The notes beneath the pieces were generated by a model. It was not told the DNA's origin, did no database searches, and saw only the letters and a program-made list of their open reading frames with translations. Below, piece by piece: positions 16,801-24,467 of a stretch of 64,000 bases of DNA. Positions within the stretch are counted from its first letter, which is position 1; each line of letters starts with the position of its first letter. The position numbers and the translations under genes are program-made. This stretch comes from Hymenobacter arizonensis (GTDB taxonomy: Bacteria > Bacteroidota > Bacteroidia > Cytophagales > Hymenobacteraceae). The stretch lies in NCBI RefSeq assembly GCF_900115775.1, contig NZ_FOXS01000001.1, forward strand, positions 1,488,001 to 1,552,000. Reading direction: 5' to 3'.

Positions 16801-17337
16801 GACCTCGACGCCGAAAACATGAGCCGCGACGGCGTGGTAGTGGACGTGCGCAACAACAACGGTGGCTTCGTGAACGTGTACGCCATCGACGTACTCTCGC
16901 GCCGCAGCTACCTGAGCATGGCCACCCGCAGCCAGCCCATTCCCCAGCCCGCGCGCTCGGCCCTGGGCCAGCGCGCCCTGGAGCTGCCCACGGTGCTCGT
17001 CACCAACCAACATTCCCTCTCCGACGCCGAGGACTTCACCGAAGGCTACCGGGCGGAGAAGCTGGGCAAAGTAGTAGGCGAGCCCACCTCGGGCTGGATT
17101 ATCTTCACCTCGGCCGCTACCCTGCTCGATGGCTCCAGCCTGCGCCTGCCGTTCAGCACCATCCGCGCCACCAGCGACGGCAAGGTGATGGAAATGAACC
17201 CCCGCCCGGTAGACGTGGCCGTGACCCGCCCCATCGGCGAAAGCTATACCGGGCGCGATGTGCAGCTCGATACCGCCGTGCGGGAGTTGCTAACCCAACT
17301 CAAGCCCGCAGCCGCTGGGGCCAGCGGCGGGCGCTAG
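13900..17337 (+). CDS. Tricorn-like protease: beta-propellers, PDZ and S41 peptidase domain
   Basis: Secreted or periplasmic peptidase of 1145 residues. A signal-like N terminus (hydrophobic about 17-37, ending APAQAAP) leads to many TolB/WD-like repeats (SPDGRSLAFIS, SADGKWLYFSS, SPDGKTLAFSS), which form the propellers that feed peptides to the active site. The family motif WWRHGHSHLDESEI lies near 205-220. A C1-like stretch, a PDZ-like domain (about 805-925) and the S41 core follow, with NQHSLSDAEDF holding the probable nucleophile Ser1041. An extra Pro/Thr-rich linker (about 565-620) and a Lys/Ala-rich insert in the PDZ region (about 885-915) are unlike compact tricorns. A single gene between terminators. 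Confidence 0.9.
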   Translation: MPAFKFSPSTRKAWMTPVFWGVLPVAAGFGMPAPAQAAPAPVPYFSEPAISPNRTELAFVSGGDIWTSPIAGGEARLLVAHPATESRPLYSPDGRSLAFISTRTGNGDIYVLTLETGELRRITFDDAPDQLDNWSADGKWLYFSSTSRDIASMNDIYRVPATGGTPTPVSADRYANEFFAAPSPDGKTLAFSSRGNGDRQWWRHGHSHLDESEITLRREGPNGVPTYEALTGGGSRALWPMWGQGGQRIFYMSDQNGHENIWVLGANGDKSVPKAVTSFTDGRVLWPSISADGKLITFERNFKLWTLDTDNGQVREVAIQRRGAPSGTAVERIRFTDRLQKLALSPDGTKVAFVVHGEVFAASATDGGEATRISQTTAPETDLAWAPDSRRLVYVSERDGPSHIYSYTFATGKEIRLTNSALNDAAPTFSPDGKQLAFERDAAELRVLDIAKNEEKSLAKGIFGRAPLRAERSFAWSPDGRWLAFLPKGARGFTNVSVVPVAGGPARAASFVANTNTNTVSWSPDGKFLLFDTGQRTEDAQVARIDLLPRTPRFREDQFRELFKDQPGPSPATPSIKPATTTRPPVLPGGPTDTLRAGKKPVPSLATGQPAKAVKPPVNVVFEDIRRRLSLLPVGVNVGSHSISPDGKWLLLTAYSANQSNLYIFPLDELSKEPAVVRQLTSTVGAKRDAQFSPDSKEIYYLDQGVIRVVPVEAGKGTARALAVSAEMDVDFEKEKMVVFEQSWGLLRDFFNEPSFNQANWATQHDLYAPLIAGARTPDEARRLTNLMIGELNASHSGANPPAPAAGAVPAATGRLGLRFDAPEYEQNGRLRVSTVLPLSAAALAGIRPGNVLLAVDGRAITPGTNLDELLQYKVGRRVTMRVGTAAAPVAAAKTSKRKPKDAAPAAPALAERDVVVRPLSRETEKALDYRQWVEERRAYVAKVSGGRLGYVHMFDMSAGALAQLYLDLDAENMSRDGVVVDVRNNNGGFVNVYAIDVLSRRSYLSMATRSQPIPQPARSALGQRALELPTVLVTNQHSLSDAEDFTEGYRAEKLGKVVGEPTSGWIIFTSAATLLDGSSLRLPFSTIRATSDGKVMEMNPRPVDVAVTRPIGESYTGRDVQLDTAVRELLTQLKPAAAGASGGR

Positions 17338-17385
17338 TTCGCCTTGGCTTGGCTATGGCCCTTCATTGTCCGTCATTGCAATCAG

Positions 17386-17471
17386 CTGTCATGCTGACGC
17401 AAGAAGCATCTTATCAGGGCAGAACAAATCGTTAAAATGTGATAAGGTGCTTCGCAAGCTCAGCATGACAG
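17386..17471. repeat. Family A hairpin repeat, short form
   Basis: CTGTCATGCTGACGCAAGAAGCATCTTATCA pairs with TGATAAGGTGCTTCGCAAGCTCAGCATGACAG; the two arms differ at a few positions, so the pairing has bulges. Between the tricorn-like gene and the AsmA-like gene. Confidence 0.8.
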
Positions 17472-17506
17472 ACAAATTATAAAGTGAACATAAATGAGCA
17501 GTCTAC

Positions 17507-17538
17507 AAAAGCCCCGAGCAGCCCTGCTCGGGGCTTTT
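17507..17538. terminator. Hairpin terminator
   Basis: AAAAGCCCCGAGCA/TGCTCGGGGCTTTT, 14-bp perfect stem with a 4-base loop and T runs on both strands. Confidence 0.88.
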
Positions 17539-17547
17539 GCGTAGTTA

Positions 17548-17555
17548 TAGCTTTG
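17548..17555 (+). promoter_or_regulatory. Candidate Bacteroidota -7 element before the AsmA-like gene
   Basis: TAGCTTTG matches the Bacteroidota TAnnTTTG -7 box exactly, about 107 bp before the ATG at 17662. The expected -33 region would overlap the terminator hairpin and no good TTTG is there, so this is a moderate candidate. Confidence 0.4.
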
Positions 17556-17661
17556 CATACGGCTGGGGTTATGGCCGGCGCTTTAGCTTCAACCCATCTA
17601 CCTTCCATTGCTTTTTTGTGTTACACCTGCGTTCAGGTAGCATATTCTGCAGCTTCCCTCT

Positions 17662-20600
17662 ATGAAATCATTCCCCGTCCGTCGGCTACTGGCATCGGTG
17701 CTGCTGCTGGGCGTGGTGGGGATAGGTGTGGCAGTGTGGCTGTTTGGCAGCGAGTACGGGCGCAAACGCATTGCCCAAACCGTGCGCGAGGGCCTGACGC
17801 ACAACTCCGAGCTGGTGCTGGGGCCTTTCGAAGTAGAATTCTCGCCGTGGCGCGACTTCCCGCACCTCACGGCCTCCATTCAGAACATCAGCCTCACCGA
17901 TACGTCCTTCCGGCAGCAGGTGCCGGTGCTGAGCGTTGGCCGGGCCGACATGCGCCTGCAGCTGACTAGCTTGCTGCGGGGCAAAGTCCACGTCACCAGG
18001 CTGGTGGTTACCGATGTTGATTTTCAGGAGCGGGTCGACTCCCTGGGCCACGCCTGGGGCCTGCGCGGCAAGCGCCGCAAGGGCACGGGCTCCCCGCCTG
18101 CCCTCAACCTGGTGCTGGACCAGCTGCTGGTCAACAACTTCCGCATGAGCTCGCACAACGGGTATTCGCGCAGTGCCTTTGGGGCCGAGGTGCGGCAAGC
18201 CCGCCTGAAGGCCCGCCTGCAGCGCGGCGTGCTGCGCGTGACCGGCACCCTGGACGGGCAGCTGAGCTACCTGCGCACCCGCACCGGCACCCTGTTTGAG
18301 CGGAGGCCGGTGCAGGCCTGGGTCAACTACCGCTACACCTTCAAAAACCGCGAAGGCTTGCTCTGGAACACCCGCGCCACCCTCAACGGCGACACTATTC
18401 GGGTGAGCGGCACCCACCGGGTAGACCCTCAGCAGCCCGTTGGCACCATCCTGCAGCTGCAGTTTGTGGGCTACCAGCCCCTCACCGACGTGCTGCGCGC
18501 CGCCCTGCCCCCGCGCCTCGAGCCCCACCTGGACGGCGCCACCAGCCCCAGCCGGGCGCACATTCGCTACCGCATCACGGGCCTCAGCGGCCCCACCATC
18601 ACCCCGCGCAACGTGCTGACGTTTAAGCTGCGCAATGCCAGCCTGCAGTGGCCCCAGCCCGACCAGCGCATCAGCCGCTGGGACCTAGAGGGCACCTACG
18701 ACAACGGCCCGGACCACAACATCACCTCGACGGTGCTCACGCTTCAGCACTGCCGCATCTACTCCCCGGCCGGTGAGCTCAACATTGCCCTCACCCTGCG
18801 CGACTTTACCCGGCCTTTCCTCACCGGTCACTTTCAGGGGCGCACCGAGCTGCGCGAAATAGCGGCCCTCATTGCGCCCGGGCACTGGCGGGCCCGCCAG
18901 GGCGTGGCCGATGTCAACCTGCGGCTGCACGGCCTGTTGCCGCCCATGGCGGGCCGGTTTGACCCGCTGCCGCTGCAGCGCAACATGGCCATTCGCGGGA
19001 CTGTTACGCTGCGCAACGCTTCGCTTTTCGTGCCTGTGCGCGGGGCCGACATCTCGGGCCTCAACGTAACGGTGGGGCTGCGCGACAGCCTCGTGCGGCT
19101 GTCCGATGCCTCGGGCGTGCTCAACGACATGCGGTTCCAGGCTTCGGCCACCACCACCTACCTCTACGAATACCTCACCGACCAGCACCCCACGGCCACC
19201 ATCAACGGCAGCTTTGCGGTCGACGAGCTCCGAACCGACCGGCTGCGAACGCTCCTGCGGCCCATCCCGCGTACCAGCGGCCCCGACTTCTCCCCCACCA
19301 GCGTGCCGCTGCCCGGCAAGTCGCCGCGCGACAGGGCCCAACTGGCCGCCACGCTGGGCAGCCAGCTCATTCCGCCCGGCCTGCTCCTCGACGTGAGCTT
19401 GCGCTGCCAACGCCTGCTGCTGTCCAGCGACACGCTCAACAACCTGGCCGTGACCGTGCGCCACAACGGCCAGCGGGTGCAGCTCCGCAACCTGGCCGGC
19501 CGGGTGTGGGGCGGCAATGTGCGGGGCAACGTGGAGTGGCCCACCGACCCCGACAACGACGTGGCACCCGTGGAGTACCAGGTGGCGGTGCGCTTCGCCA
19601 CGCTTAATTATGAACAATTCCTGGCCCGCTTCACCCGCCCCGAGCAGCCGGCCCGGACGCCGGCCCGGACGCCGGGGGCGGCTAGCCCGGCCCTGCGCGA
19701 CTTGCTGCTGGCCGCCAACGGCCGGGTGAGCGTCGACATCGACAAGGTGCAGCTGCCCGAAGACGAAAGCCTTACCAACGTGCGGCTCCGGCTGGAAAAG
19801 GCGGGCGCCAGCCTGCGCGTGCCCTTCCTGCGATTTCTGACTCCCGAAGGCGGCAAGGGCGAGGCCACCGCCACCGCCCAGGTAGAAAACCTGCGCCTGA
19901 CCGCCGCCGACGCCGACGTAACCCTGCGCTACGCCACCCTCGACCTGCAACGCCTGCTGGCCCTAGTGGCCAGCCTCACTACTCCCCCCGACTCGGTGCC
20001 CACCGCCCGCACCGTGGCGCGGGTGCAGCGCCAGGCCACCCGCCGCGCCCAGCGGCAACAAACGCCGCAAGACCAATCGATGCTCACCAACGGCGTCCTT
20101 AGCGCGGTGCTGCGCGTGGAGGCCGACGAGGTGCGCTACGCCGCCATCAAAGGCAGCAAGCTCCGCCTGGTATCGCACCTGCTCGAAGGCGAGGCCCGCC
20201 TCGACCAGTGCACCCTCAACGCCCTAGAAGGGCGCATCAGCCTGCGCGGCCTGATGGTGAGCACCACCAACCGCGCCCACCACCCCACCCAGGCGCAGGT
20301 TCGTTTGGAAGATATTCAACTGCCGGCGCTGTTTGCTACCGCCACTGCCATGGGCCTCAACGTATTGGGCGGCGACAACATCCGGGGCACCCTGCGCGGC
20401 GTGGCGGACTTGCGCACCGACCTCGGCCCCAAATTCCTGCCCGATTTGCTGCAAACGGCCGGCTACCTGAAAACCGAGTTTCGCAACCTCGAGCTGCTGA
20501 ACGTGGAGGCCCTGATGGAGGCGCTCAAGTTTATGAAATCTGAACGCACGAGCCACCTGTTCTTCGAGCCCGTTAGCAGCGAATTCATTCTGGCCAACGG

Positions 20601-20952
20601 CCAGGTGCTCATCCCCGACCTGCGCCTGAACAGCAACCTCAGCAGCCTGGCCGTGAGCGGCCGCTACGGCCTGGACGGCCGCACCAACGTGTTCATTGGC
20701 CTCAAGCCCCTGCAGGCCCTTTTTGGCAACAACAGCAAGCGCGTTGAGCGCATTCAGGAGGGCGAAACCACCCGCAACGCCAACCGCAAGCTCACTTACA
20801 TCAACCTCAGCCGCACGGCGCCCGGCGAGAAGTACAAGGTGCGGTTTTTCCAGAAAGAACAACAACGCCGCGAAGAAGCCAGCCTGCGCCAGGAATACCG
20901 CCGCTTCCTGCTCACCCAGCGCCTTGATACAACAGTGCGCATGGGACGGTGA
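17662..20952 (+). CDS. AsmA-like envelope protein
   Basis: A 1096-residue protein with one N-terminal membrane anchor (about 8-28, LLASVLLLGVVGIGVAVWLF) followed by a very long beta-strand-rich periplasmic region, the layout of AsmA/TamB-type proteins that bridge the envelope and help move lipids or assemble outer-membrane proteins. AsmA-like signs: the N-terminal pattern RKRIAQTVREGL...FEVEFSPWRDFPHLTASIQNI, repeated LxNLxLxD-type strands, and a C-terminal segment with LRGVADLRTDLG and FEPVSSEFILANGQVLIPDL. A short in-frame duplication (ARTPARTPGA, about 670) marks slippage in a linker. It is probably a single gene with a terminator and candidate promoter upstream and a hairpin repeat after it. 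Confidence 0.85.
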   Translation: MKSFPVRRLLASVLLLGVVGIGVAVWLFGSEYGRKRIAQTVREGLTHNSELVLGPFEVEFSPWRDFPHLTASIQNISLTDTSFRQQVPVLSVGRADMRLQLTSLLRGKVHVTRLVVTDVDFQERVDSLGHAWGLRGKRRKGTGSPPALNLVLDQLLVNNFRMSSHNGYSRSAFGAEVRQARLKARLQRGVLRVTGTLDGQLSYLRTRTGTLFERRPVQAWVNYRYTFKNREGLLWNTRATLNGDTIRVSGTHRVDPQQPVGTILQLQFVGYQPLTDVLRAALPPRLEPHLDGATSPSRAHIRYRITGLSGPTITPRNVLTFKLRNASLQWPQPDQRISRWDLEGTYDNGPDHNITSTVLTLQHCRIYSPAGELNIALTLRDFTRPFLTGHFQGRTELREIAALIAPGHWRARQGVADVNLRLHGLLPPMAGRFDPLPLQRNMAIRGTVTLRNASLFVPVRGADISGLNVTVGLRDSLVRLSDASGVLNDMRFQASATTTYLYEYLTDQHPTATINGSFAVDELRTDRLRTLLRPIPRTSGPDFSPTSVPLPGKSPRDRAQLAATLGSQLIPPGLLLDVSLRCQRLLLSSDTLNNLAVTVRHNGQRVQLRNLAGRVWGGNVRGNVEWPTDPDNDVAPVEYQVAVRFATLNYEQFLARFTRPEQPARTPARTPGAASPALRDLLLAANGRVSVDIDKVQLPEDESLTNVRLRLEKAGASLRVPFLRFLTPEGGKGEATATAQVENLRLTAADADVTLRYATLDLQRLLALVASLTTPPDSVPTARTVARVQRQATRRAQRQQTPQDQSMLTNGVLSAVLRVEADEVRYAAIKGSKLRLVSHLLEGEARLDQCTLNALEGRISLRGLMVSTTNRAHHPTQAQVRLEDIQLPALFATATAMGLNVLGGDNIRGTLRGVADLRTDLGPKFLPDLLQTAGYLKTEFRNLELLNVEALMEALKFMKSERTSHLFFEPVSSEFILANGQVLIPDLRLNSNLSSLAVSGRYGLDGRTNVFIGLKPLQALFGNNSKRVERIQEGETTRNANRKLTYINLSRTAPGEKYKVRFFQKEQQRREEASLRQEYRRFLLTQRLDTTVRMGR

Positions 20953-20982
20953 CCGGTGCCAGCCCCCGCAGAAGAACAATAA

Positions 20983-21104
20983 GAACGGTGTAGAGACGCA
21001 ATATTTTGCGTCTCGGCGTTGAACGATGCCCGAACGATATTCACCTCAAGCACCCAAAAAGGCGCGTACGCCAAGACGCAAAATATTGCGTCTCTACACC
21101 GTTC
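20983..21104. repeat. Family D hairpin repeat with 31-bp perfect arms
   Basis: Left arm 20983-21013 (begins GAACGGTGTAGAGACGC) and right arm 21074-21104 (ends GCGTCTCTACACCGTTC) are perfect inverted copies of 31 bp. Each arm contains its own palindrome, AGACGCAATATTTTGCGTCT. The 60-bp centre is unpaired and shares GTTGAACGATG/CCAAGACGC words with 12563-12637. Confidence 0.9.
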
Positions 21105-21242
21105 TAATACCGCTTGCAGGCTCTACTACACAAGCTGCAAGGTGCACTGACGGACTTCCCATGGCGCGCCAAAGATGCTTAACGGCCGCTTGCTTTACTT
21201 TGCCGCCTCCGCCTCACTCCAACTTTCCACCCTGTTTTCTGC

Positions 21243-23096
21243 ATGACTAACCCAATCCTCACCGGCTCTTTACTCGTGGCCCTGCTCGCGGCAGCGCCCG
21301 CCGCCTACTCCCAGTCGCGCGCCCCGGATTCCACCTTTGTGCGAGAGAATTACACTAAGCTGGAGCGCCAGGTTGCCATGCGCGACGGCGTGAAGCTGCA
21401 CACAGTAATTTACGTGCCCAAAGATGCGTCTGCAGCCACTCCCTACCCGTTTTTAATGCAGCGCACGCCCTACTCGGCCGGGCCCTATGGCGAGGACAAG
21501 TACCGCCGGCGCGGGCCGGGGCCCAGCCAGGAGCTTTCGCGGGAGAAGTACATTTTTGTGCACCAGGACGTGCGCGGCCGCTACCTGAGCGAGGGCCAGT
21601 TTGAGGAAATGACGCCGGCCCTCGCCCCAAACCAGCCGGCCAGTGCCAAGCCACCTCACGACGAAAGCACTGACACCTACGACACCATCGAGTGGCTGCT
21701 GCAGAACATTGCCGGAAACAATGGCCGGGTGGGCCTGATAGGGATTTCCTACCCCGGCTTCTACGCCTCCGCCGCGCTGCCCAACGCCCACCCGGCCCTG
21801 AAAGCGGTGTCGCCCCAGGCGCCAGTCACAGATGAGTTTATGGGCGACGATGCCCGCCACAAAGGCGCGTTTTTCCTGCTCGACAACTTCGGTTTCCTGA
21901 ACTACTTCGATGTGCCGCGCTCCCAGCCGGTGGCCGAATACAAGGAGCTGTTCAAGTTCGAAACCAAGGACGCCTACAAGTTTTTTCTGGAGCTGGGCCC
22001 CCTCAAAAACGCCAACGGAACCAAGTACTTTAACAATCGGGGCCGTATCTGGAACGAGTATCTGGAGCACGAGAACTACGACGTCTATTGGCAGACGCGC
22101 AACATTCGCCCGGCCCTCACCGGCGTAAAACCCGCCGTGCTAGTAGTAGGCGGCTGGTTCGATGCCGAGGACCTATTTGGCGCCCTGAATACCTACAAGG
22201 CCATTGAAAAGCAGAACCCCGGCGCCACCAACCACCTCGTGATGGGCCCCTGGACCCACGGCGCCTGGGCCCGGCCCGACTGGAGCACCTTTGGGCCCCT
22301 GCGCTTCGGCAGCAACACCGCCCAAACCTTCCGCGAAACGCTGGAAACGCCGTTTTTCAACTTCTATTTGAAAGACAAAGGCACCTTTAATCCGGCCGAA
22401 GCCACGGTGTTCAACACCGGCACCAACGAATGGAAAACCTACCCGGCTTGGCCACCCGCGCCCGCCGAGCCCCGGACGGTGTATTTTCAGGAATCCGGCC
22501 GCTTGGCGTTCACATCCCCCACCACAACACCGAAGCCGACCCAATACGTCAGCGACCCTGCTAAACCGGTGCCTTACACCAGCGGCGTGCACGGCGAGCG
22601 CAACAACGAGTACATGATTGAGGACCAGCGATTCGCCGCTAAGCGCTCCGATGTACTCACCTTCCATACCGAAACGCTGCCGCAGGACCTGACCCTGGCC
22701 GGCCCGCTCACCGCCGACCTCTTCGTGAGCACCTCCGGCACCGATGCCGACTTCATCGTGAAAGTCATCGACGAGCAGCCCGACGGCACCCAGCGCCTGG
22801 TGCGCGCCGAGGTCATGCGCGGCCGCTTCCGCAACAGCTTCGAGAAACCCGAGCCTTTCAAGCCCAACGAGCCCACCAAAGTGACGTACGAGCTGCCCGA
22901 TGTGCTGCACACTTTCAAGCAAGGCCACCGACTCATGGTGCAGATGCAAAGCACCTGGTTTCCGCTTGTCGACCGCAATCCGCAGCAGTTCGTACCCATC
23001 GCCACGGCCGATGCCAAGGATTTTAAGAAAGCCACCATTAAGCTCTACCACGATGCTCAGCACCCCTCCGCGGTGCGGATGCAGGTGCTGCCGTAA
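21243..23096 (+). CDS. CocE/NonD family alpha/beta hydrolase (X-Pro dipeptidyl-peptidase type)
   Basis: Secreted serine hydrolase of 617 residues with a cleavable signal (about 1-22, ending PAAYSQS). The alpha/beta hydrolase domain carries the nucleophile Ser169 in GISYPGF, acid Asp307 in GGWFDAED and His339 in GPWTHGAW, followed by a C-terminal jelly-roll (about 430-610) typical of X-Pro dipeptidyl peptidases, cocaine esterase and glutaryl-7-ACA acylases. The starting motif RDGVKLHTVIYVP is the family hallmark. Substrate (peptide, ester or amide) cannot be chosen from sequence. Single gene, converging on the HAD gene with 35 bp between the stops. Confidence 0.9.
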   Translation: MTNPILTGSLLVALLAAAPAAYSQSRAPDSTFVRENYTKLERQVAMRDGVKLHTVIYVPKDASAATPYPFLMQRTPYSAGPYGEDKYRRRGPGPSQELSREKYIFVHQDVRGRYLSEGQFEEMTPALAPNQPASAKPPHDESTDTYDTIEWLLQNIAGNNGRVGLIGISYPGFYASAALPNAHPALKAVSPQAPVTDEFMGDDARHKGAFFLLDNFGFLNYFDVPRSQPVAEYKELFKFETKDAYKFFLELGPLKNANGTKYFNNRGRIWNEYLEHENYDVYWQTRNIRPALTGVKPAVLVVGGWFDAEDLFGALNTYKAIEKQNPGATNHLVMGPWTHGAWARPDWSTFGPLRFGSNTAQTFRETLETPFFNFYLKDKGTFNPAEATVFNTGTNEWKTYPAWPPAPAEPRTVYFQESGRLAFTSPTTTPKPTQYVSDPAKPVPYTSGVHGERNNEYMIEDQRFAAKRSDVLTFHTETLPQDLTLAGPLTADLFVSTSGTDADFIVKVIDEQPDGTQRLVRAEVMRGRFRNSFEKPEPFKPNEPTKVTYELPDVLHTFKQGHRLMVQMQSTWFPLVDRNPQQFVPIATADAKDFKKATIKLYHDAQHPSAVRMQVLP

Positions 23097-23131
23097 CACA
23101 GCAACCGAGCACCCAGCAGTGCCACGTGAAC

Positions 23132-23782
23132 CTACACCAACGTTTTGAAAAACGCATCCGTGAAGTCCGGGGCGAAGTGCAGCACGTTGGGCAAGGCCTC
23201 GAACTCTGCCTCCTCGTGGGTGGTGGTAAGCACCACGGCTTTCATGCCCGCATTGTGGGCGGCTTCGGCGCCTTTGGGCACGTCTTCGAACACGATGCAG
23301 TCGGCGGGCGCTACGCCGAGCTGCGCGGCTGCCTTCAGGAAAGTTTCGGGGTGCGGCTTGCTCAGCTCCACGTCGTCGGCACTGACAATGGCCTGGAAGT
23401 AGTGCCGGATTTTTAGGTTATCGAGCACGAAATTGATATTGAACGGAATGGCCGCCGACCCAATGGCCATGGGAATGCCCTGCTGGTGCGCGGCTTCCAG
23501 AAACTCCTGCAACCCCGGCAGCAGTGCCAGGTGCGGCAGAAACTCGTGCTGGTAGCGCCGCTCTTTTTCCAGCGAAAGCCGGTCCATTTCGGCGGTCGTA
23601 AACCGGTCGGCGCCGAACATGCGCACCAGCACTTCCTGGTTCTTGCCGTACATCTGCGGCTTCACTTCCTCCCAGGTAAAATTGCCACCCAAGTCGTTGT
23701 TAAATAGGTATTGCCAAGCGCGGGTGTGGTATTCCATGTCGTGAATCATGGTCCCGTTGAGGTCGAAGATGAAGGCTTTCAT
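23132..23782 (-). CDS. HAD-superfamily phosphatase/mutase with Asn in motif I
   Basis: Protein of 216 residues of the beta-phosphoglucomutase/phosphatase group: motif I FDLNGTM (nucleophile Asp7), helical cap (about 16-85), motif II IGSAA, motif III Lys in SKPHPE and motif IV VFEDVPKGAEAA. In most relatives motif I is DxDGT; here the second Asp, the acid/base in phosphoglucomutase, is Asn9. That change is known in some HAD groups (ATPase-like or altered phosphatases) and I believe it recurs in Bacteroidota, but here I only see this one copy. It may reduce or redirect catalysis. Start chosen at 23782 (MKAFIFD) because the 14 residues upstream have no family match. Confidence 0.85.
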   Translation of the reverse strand: MKAFIFDLNGTMIHDMEYHTRAWQYLFNNDLGGNFTWEEVKPQMYGKNQEVLVRMFGADRFTTAEMDRLSLEKERRYQHEFLPHLALLPGLQEFLEAAHQQGIPMAIGSAAIPFNINFVLDNLKIRHYFQAIVSADDVELSKPHPETFLKAAAQLGVAPADCIVFEDVPKGAEAAHNAGMKAVVLTTTHEEAEFEALPNVLHFAPDFTDAFFKTLV

Positions 23783-23906
23783 GAAGAAACTTGAGGTATT
23801 GATAGTAGCTGGTGCGAGGCACATTTCGCCTAGCTGGCGCTAGCTGTGTATACGGTTTAGGCGAGTTGTTTATCTTTATCGAACCTGATAATCAAGATAC
23901 TCAACT

Positions 23907-24407
23907 ATGACAAAGCTCGTACTCATTCTGGCAATGGCGGCCGCCTGCGTGTCGTGCAAAAAGGATAACTCCAATTCCGGAGAAACGGTTGAGGTCTATC
24001 TGCTCAAGTCGTATCAGCTCACGGCTGGAAAGTGCGAAATAGACGCTTCCTCCGCAGTGTTGGAAGACGCCGCCATCATCCAAAACCAAGAGATTCTGGA
24101 GTACGCCAAAACCAGTTATCAATTCAAATTAGCGGACCCTGCCGTTCAGAAAACGAAAGCGCTGGGAGACAGAACGCCTTTTGCGGTCACGGTCGATAAA
24201 AAAGTCATTTATTACGGCTTTTTCAAGCCGGGCTACTCCAGCTCGTCCTGCGACCATTCCATCACCATGGACCTTGATTGGACCACGGGCAACAGAATTT
24301 CCCTGAAGCTGGGGTACCCCGGTCCACTGCAAGGCGTAACCATTGAAGACCGGCGCAACAACCCCGTGCTATTAGCAACGCTCAACAAGCAGGGCAAGCT
24401 CCGGTAG
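23907..24407 (+). CDS. Small lipoprotein of unknown function
   Basis: A 166-residue protein with a lipoprotein signal: a short hydrophobic stretch (about 4-13) and a cysteine after ACVS, lipidated residue probably Cys17, followed by KKD. The rest is a predicted beta-rich domain with two further cysteines (CEID near 45, SCDHS near 113) that may pair. No family recognised. Codon use is slightly more A/T-rich than neighbours. It stands alone, between the HAD gene (divergent) and the large kinase (convergent). Confidence 0.8.
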   Translation: MTKLVLILAMAAACVSCKKDNSNSGETVEVYLLKSYQLTAGKCEIDASSAVLEDAAIIQNQEILEYAKTSYQFKLADPAVQKTKALGDRTPFAVTVDKKVIYYGFFKPGYSSSSCDHSITMDLDWTTGNRISLKLGYPGPLQGVTIEDRRNNPVLLATLNKQGKLR

Positions 24408-24467
24408 AAATGCGGCTGGCGTGGGCAGGGCCCGTTAAAACGCTCAGTTGTCTAGCTGCTTCTGCCG

